This document shows, in pieces, positions 1 to 5,556 of a stretch of DNA of 6,889 bases (position 1 is the first letter of the stretch; each line of letters opens with the position of its first letter). Both the position numbers and the translations under genes were made by a program. The notes beneath the pieces were generated by a model. The model was not told the origin of the DNA. It did no database searches and saw only the letters and a list, made by a program, of their open reading frames with translations. The stretch comes from Dehalococcoidia bacterium (GTDB taxonomy: Bacteria; Chloroflexota; Dehalococcoidia; UBA6926). Location: NCBI GenBank assembly GCA_030754805.1, contig JASLZO010000056.1:1-6889 (forward strand). Reading direction: 5' to 3'.

Positions 1-581
1 GGGACACCTTGGCGGTCTCGACGGAAACGAGCGGCGCTGCCAATCTGCCTTCGCGCACCAACGAAACCGCAACCCGCCACCTTGGATCGACCGGCGACGA
101 CACGTTTCTCTTGGTCCCCTTCACGACCATGGGGATCGGCGACGGCTCGACCGCCGCGCTCCCATGGGGCCAGTCGACCCCTGACCCCATCACCTCCGTT
201 ACGTGGGTGACGTGGGTGGAGGTCAACAGCAAGGTCGCCCATGACAAGGGGCTGCAGGTCGGCGACGTCGTGCAACTCGAAAGTCCCGCCGGCACCGTGG
301 AATTGCCGGTCTACATACATCCGGGGATCCCCCCCGGCATCGTTTCGGTGCCGTTCGGACGCGGCCAGATTTCGTCCGGTCGGTACGCTGAGAACCGCGG
401 CGCGAACGTGTTGAGCATCTTGACCGATCAGGAAGTCGACGGGGTCGGTTCTTCGGCGTGGGCGACAACGCGCGTGAAGATGTCGGGGACAGGACGGCGC
501 GTCCGTGTCCCACGGATGGAGGGCGGCTTCACCGGTGCCCAGTTGGACGACGCGCCTGTCGTTCAGCTAACGCTCGGATAA
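1..581 (+). CDS. Molybdopterin oxidoreductase-family subunit, C-terminal part (ActB1-like), 5' truncated
   Basis: The reading frame is open to the left edge (complete codons from base 3), so the TTG at 9 is not a credible start and the gene begins upstream. What is visible is the C-terminal molybdopterin-dinucleotide-binding-type beta-barrel domain of the DMSO reductase/PsrA/ActB family. It shows a V-N-x-K-x-A-x-x-x-G-L-x-x-G-D-V-V-x-L segment (about 225-276), a P-V-Y-I-H-P-G-I-P-P-G turn (about 306-337), then G-R-G-Q-x-x-x-G-R-Y-A-x-x-R-G-A-N-V-L (about 358-414), a segment typical of this family. The stop is TAA at 579-581. The iron-sulfur gene follows after 31 nt in another frame with its own ATG, so the two are separate proteins. 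In ACIII the corresponding domain of ActB is thought to have lost the Mo cofactor. The catalytic domains lie outside the window, so whether this one binds molybdenum cannot be judged. A true Mo enzyme of the Psr/Qrc type is the alternative; the downstream actD and actE favour ACIII. Confidence 0.85.
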   Translation, partial: DTLAVSTETSGAANLPSRTNETATRHLGSTGDDTFLLVPFTTMGIGDGSTAALPWGQSTPDPITSVTWVTWVEVNSKVAHDKGLQVGDVVQLESPAGTVELPVYIHPGIPPGIVSVPFGRGQISSGRYAENRGANVLSILTDQEVDGVGSSAWATTRVKMSGTGRRVRVPRMEGGFTGAQLDDAPVVQLTLG

Positions 582-612
582 TAAAGCGGAAGACGAAGGG
601 ACCTGAGCGAAC

Positions 613-1329
613 ATGGCGAACAAATGGGGAATGGCCGTCGACATTGACCGCTGCACGGGGTGCCAGGCGTGCGTGATTGCGTGCATGTCGGAGAACAACA
701 TCCCAATCAACCTAGATGAGCACTTCAACAACCGTCGTGCCATTTCCTGGATCCGTGTCGACCGGTACTGGGAGGGTGAATACCCGCACGTAAAGGCGCG
801 CTTCCTCCCGCTGCTCTGTCAGCACTGCGGGAATGCCCCATGCGAGCCCGTCTGCCCTGTCTACGCGACGTTCCACAACGACCAGGGCCTCAACGTCCAG
901 GTGTACAACCGCTGCGTCGGCACGCGGTACTGCGCCAACAACTGCCCGTTCCACGCCCGGTTCTTCAACTACCGACGCCCTGTTTGGCCAGAAACGTACA
1001 ACAACTATCTAAACGAGGACGTGACGGTCCGCGACCGCGGCGTCATGGAGAAGTGCAGTTTCTGCGTCCAGCGGATCAACCGCGCGACTCGCGAGGCCAA
1101 GCGCACTGGCGACGAGGAGTTCATCAATACCCTCCAGCCGGCATGCGCCCAGGCATGCCCCACTGACGCTCTCGTGTTCGGCAATCTCAACAACCCGAAC
1201 TCCCAGGTCTCCACGCTCTTCCACGATGATCGCGAGTACACGCTGCAGGAGAGCCTCGGTACCGAGCCGAACATCCGTTACCTCAAGAAGGTCGATAAAG
1301 AAGCGGCCCCTGAGCCCGTCCATGCGTAA
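613..1329 (+). CDS. Four-cluster ferredoxin-like iron-sulfur subunit (ActB2/PsrB/QrcC type)
   Basis: This 238-residue electron-transfer subunit should carry electrons between the membrane NrfD subunit and the cytochrome or molybdopterin-like partner. All 15 cysteines fall in cluster motifs: C14-x2-C17-x2-C20-x3-C24; C69-x2-C72-x4-C77-x3-C81; C101-x5-C107-x3-C111; and C148-x2-C151 with C178-x3-C182. The third motif reads R-C-V-G-T-R-Y-C-A-N-N-C-P, with Thr104 where a fourth Cys could sit, so the expected set is three [4Fe-4S] and one [3Fe-4S], as reported for ACIII ActB. The start W-G-M-A-V-D-I-D-R-C-T-G-C and the R-G-V-M-E-K-C-S-F-C-V-Q-R-I segment are typical of the ActB/QrcC branch. No signal peptide or membrane segment is seen, so it presumably rides with the upstream subunit, whose N-terminus is not visible. 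The ATG at 613 fits the family N-terminus; the purine-rich GAAGGG at 595-600 is a distant, weak ribosome site. The length suits a free-standing subunit, whereas well-studied ACIII has this domain fused to the C-terminus of ActB. Confidence 0.93.
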   Translation: MANKWGMAVDIDRCTGCQACVIACMSENNIPINLDEHFNNRRAISWIRVDRYWEGEYPHVKARFLPLLCQHCGNAPCEPVCPVYATFHNDQGLNVQVYNRCVGTRYCANNCPFHARFFNYRRPVWPETYNNYLNEDVTVRDRGVMEKCSFCVQRINRATREAKRTGDEEFINTLQPACAQACPTDALVFGNLNNPNSQVSTLFHDDREYTLQESLGTEPNIRYLKKVDKEAAPEPVHA

Positions 1330-1355
1330 GCATTAGGAACGAAACGTAAGCACAG

Positions 1356-2786
1356 ATGGCATCGAACGAACATAGCGCGAATGGAAACAGCCACGGGGCT
1401 CCGCTTCCGCCCGCGACGCCTGAGGAGCTCAACGAGGATCTAATCCACGAGGCTCGACGCGTCGGGCCTCGCATGCGGACCCTGTTAATCATCTTCGGAT
1501 CGCTCTTCACTCTTGCCTTCGTCGGCGCCGGAATGCGTCTTGCCAGCGGGACGGACGATCACACCGTCTGGCGCTACTACGCCGTTTGTTACTTCTTCGT
1601 CTTCTCTCTCACCGCTGGCATCCCATTGGCCGCCATCGGTCTCCGTATGGCCAGGGCCCAATGGCGGAAGCCCACCAGCCGTCTCGCCGAGATGTTCCTG
1701 ATTCTCGGCCCGATGCACGTCATATTCTTTATCCCGCTGCTCGCCGGAGCGCCGCCGATCACCGGCACGGAGCCGCCTCACAACACGATGTGGATGGACT
1801 GGCAGCTCGGCCCGTGGCTGCCCGACATCATCATGGTCTCCACGCTCGCGATTACGGGGCTCGGGCTCCTCTACGCATCTGCCCTACCGGACCTGGCGGC
1901 AGTGCGGGACCACGCGGCGGACGGCACCACGAAGAGCTGGGCGCGAAGGGTGGCTCGAGGTTGGAGCGGGACCGACCGCCAATGGCGGATGCACAAGTCA
2001 GCGCTGGGGATTCTCGGCGCGTTCTACGTCGCCATGTATGCAATGACCCACTTCTCCTTCTCGACCGACTTCGCAATCAGCATGGTCCCCGGGTGGAAAG
2101 ACCCGATCTTCCCCGCGTTCCATGCTGTCTCCGGCCTCCAGATGGGACTCGGCCTCTTTATCGTTTCGATGTTCCTCCTCAGAAAGGTCCATGGCCTCGG
2201 CCGCTACTTCGAGTTGGAGCAGTTCTGGGGCTTCTCACGCCTCCTGCTCGTGTTGACATTGTTCTGGTTCTACTTCTGGTGGAGCGCCTTCATACTCTTC
2301 TGGTACGGGCGGCTCCCCCACGAGCAAAGCATCATCGCGTTGCTGATATTCGGCGATCCTGCCGAATCGGCTTTGCTGGCCCGGCCTCAGTTCCTGATGT
2401 TCGCCGGCGCCATCGGACTGTCCTTCATCATTCCGTTTCTCGTGATCATGTGGAACCCCGTGCGCCGGAGCATCGTCGGGCCGACCATCGTCGGACTCGT
2501 CATCATCTCCGGAGGGTTGTTTGATCGGCTTCGTATCTACTCGAACACGTGGTCTGTTGAACAGGTCGGTGGACACGCGCTGGAAGAGGTTCCGGCCTTC
2601 GCTGTGCCAGACATATGGGATGCCGCGTTTTTCGTAGGCCTCCTGTCTGGCGTCCCCTTCCTGATCCTGCTCGCTTCGCGGGTCATCCCTATCGTGTCGC
2701 TCTGGGAGACGCGAGAAGCGCTCATGATGCGCGTCGTCCGGCCATTTGGCATCGGGAACGCGCACGTCGTCGGAAAGCCAGATTGA
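1356..2786 (+). CDS. NrfD/PsrC-family membrane subunit, divergent paralogue (ActF-like)
   Basis: This 476-residue polytopic membrane protein has about ten hydrophobic segments (roughly residues 42-62, 74-97, 113-131, 154-176, 214-232, 251-275, 293-316, 345-365, 372-388 and 420-446) after a polar N-terminal extension of about 40 residues. NrfD/ActC-family landmarks are A-Q-W-R-K-P-T-S-R-L-A-E (101-112), A-L-P-D-L-A-A-V-R-D-H (175-185), D-F-A-I-S-M-V-P-G-W (237-246) and W-Y-G-R-L-P-H-E (315-322). By hand alignment anchored on A-E and P-D, Asp156 matches Asp152 of the next gene, but the H-x-G-R-P-W region of that gene is absent (Phe125 and Leu129 stand where its two His sit), and the later E-R-F is D-R-L (389-391). 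This suggests the partner that does not oxidise quinol, as ActF is thought to be in ACIII. It sits directly after the iron-sulfur gene, where actC is found in classic operons, so position and sequence disagree and no symbol is given. The AGGAA at 1335-1339 is too far away to be a strong ribosome site. Confidence 0.85.
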   Translation: MASNEHSANGNSHGAPLPPATPEELNEDLIHEARRVGPRMRTLLIIFGSLFTLAFVGAGMRLASGTDDHTVWRYYAVCYFFVFSLTAGIPLAAIGLRMARAQWRKPTSRLAEMFLILGPMHVIFFIPLLAGAPPITGTEPPHNTMWMDWQLGPWLPDIIMVSTLAITGLGLLYASALPDLAAVRDHAADGTTKSWARRVARGWSGTDRQWRMHKSALGILGAFYVAMYAMTHFSFSTDFAISMVPGWKDPIFPAFHAVSGLQMGLGLFIVSMFLLRKVHGLGRYFELEQFWGFSRLLLVLTLFWFYFWWSAFILFWYGRLPHEQSIIALLIFGDPAESALLARPQFLMFAGAIGLSFIIPFLVIMWNPVRRSIVGPTIVGLVIISGGLFDRLRIYSNTWSVEQVGGHALEEVPAFAVPDIWDAAFFVGLLSGVPFLILLASRVIPIVSLWETREALMMRVVRPFGIGNAHVVGKPD

Positions 2787-2794
2787 TTTTGATC

Positions 2795-2833
2795 ATGTCA
2801 ATACGAACCATCGATCGATTCATGGACAGGTAG
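2795..2833 (+). other. Possible 12-codon leader ORF ahead of the second NrfD gene
   Basis: The 54-nt spacer, the longest inside the operon, holds an ATG-initiated mini-ORF (MSIRTIDRFMDR) whose TAG stop at 2831-2833 overlaps the first bases of the AGGAGAGG ribosome site of the next gene. Ribosomes finishing it would sit on that site, which could couple or tune downstream translation. No Shine-Dalgarno sequence precedes its ATG, so translation is doubtful and chance is the simpler explanation. Confidence 0.2.
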
Positions 2834-2839
2834 GAGAGG
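2832..2839 (+). promoter_or_regulatory. Ribosome binding site of the ActC-like gene
   Basis: AGGAGAGG lies just upstream of the ATG at 2841; AGGAG is 4 nt from the start codon and the final AGG/GG is even closer. It is stronger than the sites before the two preceding genes and supports this start over any in-frame alternative. Confidence 0.7.
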
Positions 2840-2840
2840 C

Positions 2841-4232
2841 ATGCGCAACCGCCCGGTGCTGACCGCACCACAGATCAACGACGAGCTGCTATGGCCCGTC
2901 ATGACGCTGGAGCGGCGACATGTGCTCGCGTTTATTCCGCCCTTCCTGCTGGTCCTAGCAGGTGTCGTCGCAACCACCGTGCTGGTTTGGCAGGGCCTCT
3001 GGGTCACCGGCCTTCAGCGCCCGGCCTTCTGGGGCTTCTTCATCGTCAATTTCGTGTTCTGGATCGGCGTCAGCCACGCCGGGACCATGATTTCTTCTAT
3101 CCTTCGGCTGACGCAGGCCGAATGGAAACGCCCCATCACCCGCGCGGCCGAGGTGATGACCGTCTTCTCCCTCGTGACCGCGTTGATGCATCCGGTCATT
3201 CACGCTGGTCGACCATGGCGGATTCTCTACTGGCTACTGCCGTACGACTTTTTCCGCGGGATCTGGCCGGATATCCGCTCACCCTTGGTTTGGGATCCGG
3301 TAGCAATCACAACGTACCTGACGGGCAGCATCCTGTTCGTCTTCACAGCGCTGATTCCAGACTTCGCAATCATCCGCGACCACGCCACGGGTTGGCGTCG
3401 GAAGATCTACGGCTGGGTTGCGCTCGGGTGGCGAGGGACCCCGCGCCAGTGGCAGCTCCAGGGAATCTTCGGCATCCTGATGTCCGCGCTGATCCTGCCC
3501 GTCTTCGTCTCCGTCCACAGCATCGTGTCCTGGGATTTCGCCGTGTCCGTCGTCCCGGCATGGCACGTCACCGTGTACGCGCCGTACTTCGTCATCGGTG
3601 CGGTTCACTCTGGCGTCTCGATGGTGCTGACCCTCATGGCCCTCATGCGCTGGATCTTCCGTCTGGAGAACTACATCTGGGAGGACCACTTCGACGCCGT
3701 CGGACGCCTATTGATCGTTATCGCGACGTTGTGGCTGTTCTTCTTCTTCCTCGACTTCAGCTTCTCGTTCTTCACGCGCGAGGAGCAGGAACTCGCCGTC
3801 ATGGAACGCCGCCTGTTCCAGTGGCCGTTCAACGTCATCACAATCATCATGGTGCTCACGTCGTACGTGATTCCTATCCCCTTGTGGATGAACCGTCGCG
3901 TCAGACGGAACATCGCACTGATGTTCTGGACGTCAATCCTGGTGAACATCGGGATGTGGCTTGAACGGTTCTTCTTAATCATCCCCGCGATCGAACGAAA
4001 GCAGCAGCTCACGTTCCTATGGAGCAACTACGTCCCGAGCCTGGTCGAAAGCACGATCGTGCTCGCCTCGTTCGGGATGGTCGGCATGCTGCTGATCCTG
4101 TTCGCCAAGTTCTTCCCGTTAGTCCCGGCGTGGGAACAGAAGGAAGGTCAGACCTTCCGGCAGACGATCCAGATCGGAGACGCCCAGGTGGACGCCGTCA
4201 TCAGAGAATCCGAAGAAGAAAGGGCCTGGTAG
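2841..4232 (+). CDS. actC: ActC-type NrfD-like quinol-oxidising membrane subunit
   Basis: This 463-residue NrfD/PsrC-family protein has about ten membrane segments (roughly 29-50, 62-88, 105-122, 155-173, 208-228, 244-270, 287-311, 330-350, 357-373 and 402-425). It carries the full ActC signature set: S-H-A-G-T-M-I-S-S-I (78-87), W-K-R-P-I-T-R-A-A-E (95-104), H-P-V-I-H-A-G-R-P-W (117-126) followed by Y-W-L-L-P-Y, S-P-L-V-W-D (147-152), L-I-P-D-F-A-I-I-R-D-H (171-181), L-G-W-R-G-T-P-R-Q-W (195-204), H-S-I-V-S-W-D-F-A-V-S-V-V-P-A-W (226-241) and N-I-G-M-W-L-E-R-F (369-377). In ACIII this subunit holds the menaquinol or ubiquinol site near the iron-sulfur subunit, with conserved His and Asp residues in the second to fourth helices. 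From family knowledge the role here is quinol oxidation, with electrons passed to the iron-sulfur chain. The start is fixed by a good ribosome site. Its stop codon overlaps the ribosome site of the next gene. The name actC rests on sequence, not on gene order. Confidence 0.92.
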   Translation: MRNRPVLTAPQINDELLWPVMTLERRHVLAFIPPFLLVLAGVVATTVLVWQGLWVTGLQRPAFWGFFIVNFVFWIGVSHAGTMISSILRLTQAEWKRPITRAAEVMTVFSLVTALMHPVIHAGRPWRILYWLLPYDFFRGIWPDIRSPLVWDPVAITTYLTGSILFVFTALIPDFAIIRDHATGWRRKIYGWVALGWRGTPRQWQLQGIFGILMSALILPVFVSVHSIVSWDFAVSVVPAWHVTVYAPYFVIGAVHSGVSMVLTLMALMRWIFRLENYIWEDHFDAVGRLLIVIATLWLFFFFLDFSFSFFTREEQELAVMERRLFQWPFNVITIIMVLTSYVIPIPLWMNRRVRRNIALMFWTSILVNIGMWLERFFLIIPAIERKQQLTFLWSNYVPSLVESTIVLASFGMVGMLLILFAKFFPLVPAWEQKEGQTFRQTIQIGDAQVDAVIRESEEERAW

Positions 4233-4235
4233 GAG
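4231..4235 (+). promoter_or_regulatory. Ribosome binding site of actD overlapping the actC stop
   Basis: AGGAG starts on the second base of the upstream TAG stop (4230-4232) and is 7 nt from the ATG at 4243. Terminating ribosomes cover this site, which implies coupled translation of the two membrane subunits. Confidence 0.7.
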
Positions 4236-4242
4236 TAACTCG

Positions 4243-4767
4243 ATGGCCAGACAGAATGTATTGGGCGTCTACGCCGACGCCGATTCAGCAGCCGCAGGTG
4301 CTCGCAGTCTCCGGGCCGCGGGGTTCACCGGCGAGGATTACGAAGTCTTGACCGGGAATCCGTATCCCGAGGGCGCGTTCGGCGACCACCCGAAGCGGAA
4401 CAAGCTTTTCGTGTTTCCTATAGCGGGTGGGCTCACCGGTTTCTCGCTGGCGTTGCTGTTCACCGCGGGCACGCAGGCTGCCTTCCCATTGGTAACCGGT
4501 GGAAAACCCATCCTCGCGATTCCAGCGATGATGATCATCATGTACGAGATGTCGCTGCTCTTTGCGATGATTTTTACCGTCATGGGCGTCATCTTCGAGA
4601 GCCGTCTGCCCAGGTTCTCTGGCGCCGGCCCCGTCTACGACCCTCGTATCACGCTCGGGTACATCGGCTTGCTTGCGACCGTCGAGGAGGAACGTATCCC
4701 CGCGGCCCGTCAGGCACTTCAGGACGGCGGCGCCGCGGACGTGGTCGGGGAAACAACAACCGCGTGA
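4243..4767 (+). CDS. actD: ActD, DUF3341-family membrane subunit of ACIII
   Basis: The 174-residue length and layout match the DUF3341/ActD family. An N-terminal soluble alpha-beta part (about 1-45) opens with V-L-G-V-Y-A-D-A-D-S-A-A-A-G-A-R and A-A-G-F. Two membrane helices follow at about 57-77 (starting P-I-A-G-G-L-T-G) and 93-117. Between them lies Y/F-P-L-V-x-G-G-K-P (81-89), a hallmark of the family, and helix two carries Y-E-M-S-L-L (101-106), where the family usually has E-L. After L-P-R (122-124) a short soluble C-terminal part of about 50 residues contains the D-P-R-I and V-E-E-E segments. ActD has no cofactor; in known ACIII structures it packs against ActC and helps hold the membrane part together. 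It ends in a TGA that overlaps the GTG start of the cytochrome gene, so the two are likely made together. I see nothing abnormal in it. Confidence 0.9.
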   Translation: MARQNVLGVYADADSAAAGARSLRAAGFTGEDYEVLTGNPYPEGAFGDHPKRNKLFVFPIAGGLTGFSLALLFTAGTQAAFPLVTGGKPILAIPAMMIIMYEMSLLFAMIFTVMGVIFESRLPRFSGAGPVYDPRITLGYIGLLATVEEERIPAARQALQDGGAADVVGETTTA

Positions 4768-5414
4768 AGCTCATCCGACTGACTGAACGGCTGATTCCGA
4801 CAGCACTGCGAGGGCCTAGGGCGCTCGTCGTCGGCGTCGTCGGTCTGGTCGCACTGAGTGGGTGCTCGGTTGGCGCATACCCGGTCGACTTCTTCCAGGA
4901 GATGCACTACTCACCTTCGGTCCGAAGACAGGAACCCCCCATCATGAACGTGCCCGTGGATGCGGTCGCGTACCGTGGGTTCAGCATGCCAGAGAGCACG
5001 CTGGCGGCGCCACCCCCGTACGACACCATGTCGGCGGCGGAACTCATCGCGATCACGGAGAACGGATTAGCGGACAATCCCCGGACTCGCGAGGTCGGGA
5101 GAGCGCTGTTCGATCGGAACTGCGCCATGTGCCACGGCATCGAAGGGGACGGGAACGGCGCCCCGCTTCTCGTCTTCAACTTCCCCGAAGGCAAGCGCCC
5201 CGCAGACCTCACCTCGCCGGCCACTACTGCCAGATCGGATGGCGCGCTCTTCGCCGTGGTCACTAACGGCGAGGGCACCATAGATCCTCCGGAAGGTGCG
5301 GCAAATCCCGCCGCATGGGCGACGCTCACCAACATGCCCCGGTTCGAGAAACTCCTGACAACAGAAGAGCGGTGGGCCATCATCTGGCACATCCGAGGCC
5401 TCCAGCAGCCGTAG
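4764..5414 (+). CDS. actE: ActE, mono-haem cytochrome c lipoprotein of ACIII
   Basis: This 216-residue protein begins with a basic region and a hydrophobic stretch (about 20-32), then a lipobox L31-S32-G33-C34, so it should be cleaved and lipidated at Cys34 and face the outer side of the membrane. A linker follows with D-F-F-Q-E-M-H-Y (42-49) and E-P-P (57-59), which resembles the ActE segment after the lipid anchor. One cytochrome c domain starts near residue 105, with haem motif C120-A-M-C123-H124 and the probable sixth ligand Met191 in T-N-M-P-R-F. The C-terminal helix (about 199-214) contains E-R-W-A-I-I-W-H-I-R. ActE hands electrons from the complex to a soluble carrier or an oxidase. 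The GTG start is chosen because it overlaps the actD stop (GTGA) and gives a complete lipoprotein signal; the next in-frame ATG (4902) would lose it. Only a weak GGGGA (4747-4751) precedes it, so translation probably depends on actD. It is the last gene before the terminator. Confidence 0.93.
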   Translation: MKLIRLTERLIPTALRGPRALVVGVVGLVALSGCSVGAYPVDFFQEMHYSPSVRRQEPPIMNVPVDAVAYRGFSMPESTLAAPPPYDTMSAAELIAITENGLADNPRTREVGRALFDRNCAMCHGIEGDGNGAPLLVFNFPEGKRPADLTSPATTARSDGALFAVVTNGEGTIDPPEGAANPAAWATLTNMPRFEKLLTTEERWAIIWHIRGLQQP

Positions 5415-5442
5415 GTCCGATCAATACTCCAAGGCCTCAAAT

Positions 5443-5473
5443 GGCCCTGCCCGGCGGGGCCTTCTTTATTTCT
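5443..5473 (+). terminator. Intrinsic terminator closing the ACIII-like operon
   Basis: A GC-rich hairpin pairs GGCCCTG (5443-5449) with CGGGGCC (5455-5461), seven pairs with one G-U, around a CCCGG loop, followed directly by the T-rich run TTCTTTATTTCT. It starts 28 nt after the cytochrome stop. An alternative outer pairing, AAGGCC (5431-5436) with GGCCTT (5458-5463), would compete for the same right arm. Confidence 0.85.
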
Positions 5474-5556
5474 GTAGCGCGGAGCTGACCTACACTCGCC
5501 GCTGCGCCCCCCATCGGGCATCGCCCTCATCAGGGCATTGAAGGAGGACACCCCCT
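5474..5556 (+). promoter_or_regulatory. Leader and putative promoter region of the CoA-transferase gene
   Basis: These 83 nt lie between the terminator and the CoA-transferase start, so they should contain its promoter. The only -10-like match I see is TACACT (5491-5496), without a convincing -35 box about 17 nt upstream, so no promoter is asserted. The segment 5506-5536 holds alternating GCCC and GGGC blocks (GCCC 5506-5509, GGGC 5516-5519, GCCC 5523-5526, GGGC 5533-5536) that can form mutually exclusive small hairpins. The sequence CATCGGGCAT (5512-5521) recurs as CATCAGGGCAT (5528-5538), a near-perfect direct repeat that might be an operator. A very strong ribosome site, AAGGAGGA (5541-5548), lies 8 nt before the ATG at 5557. 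Confidence 0.4.

Noticed and set aside
9..11. TTG as a translation start for the first ORF
   Set aside because: The frame is open to the left edge and the product lacks all upstream domains of its family, so the true start is outside the window.
579..615. Frameshift splitting a fused ActB gene
   Set aside because: The downstream gene has its own ATG and a complete family N-terminus (W-G-M-A-V-D-I-D-R-C), and the 31-nt spacer looks non-coding. Two genes is the simpler reading, although only the raw reads could exclude an error.
1586..2524. 312-residue plus-strand ORF in another frame within the first NrfD gene
   Set aside because: Its product is dominated by Arg, His and Pro, typical of an out-of-frame reading of GC-rich coding DNA; the overlapping NrfD frame has clear family motifs.
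2235..2765. 176-residue minus-strand ORF opposite the first NrfD gene
   Set aside because: The product is rich in Asp, Glu, Arg and Pro without domain signs, as expected of the antisense of a membrane protein gene.
2891..3964. 357-residue plus-strand ORF in another frame within the actC-like gene
   Set aside because: It has the same Arg/His/Pro-rich out-of-frame composition and no domains, while the overlapping frame has all the ActC motifs.
5491..5496. TACACT as a -10 promoter box
   Set aside because: It matches four of six consensus bases but no acceptable -35 box lies about 17 nt upstream; such matches are common by chance.
4907..5551. 214-residue minus-strand ORF opposite the cytochrome gene
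   Set aside because: It runs across the operon terminator and mirrors the codon bias of a well-supported cytochrome gene; its product shows no recognisable features.
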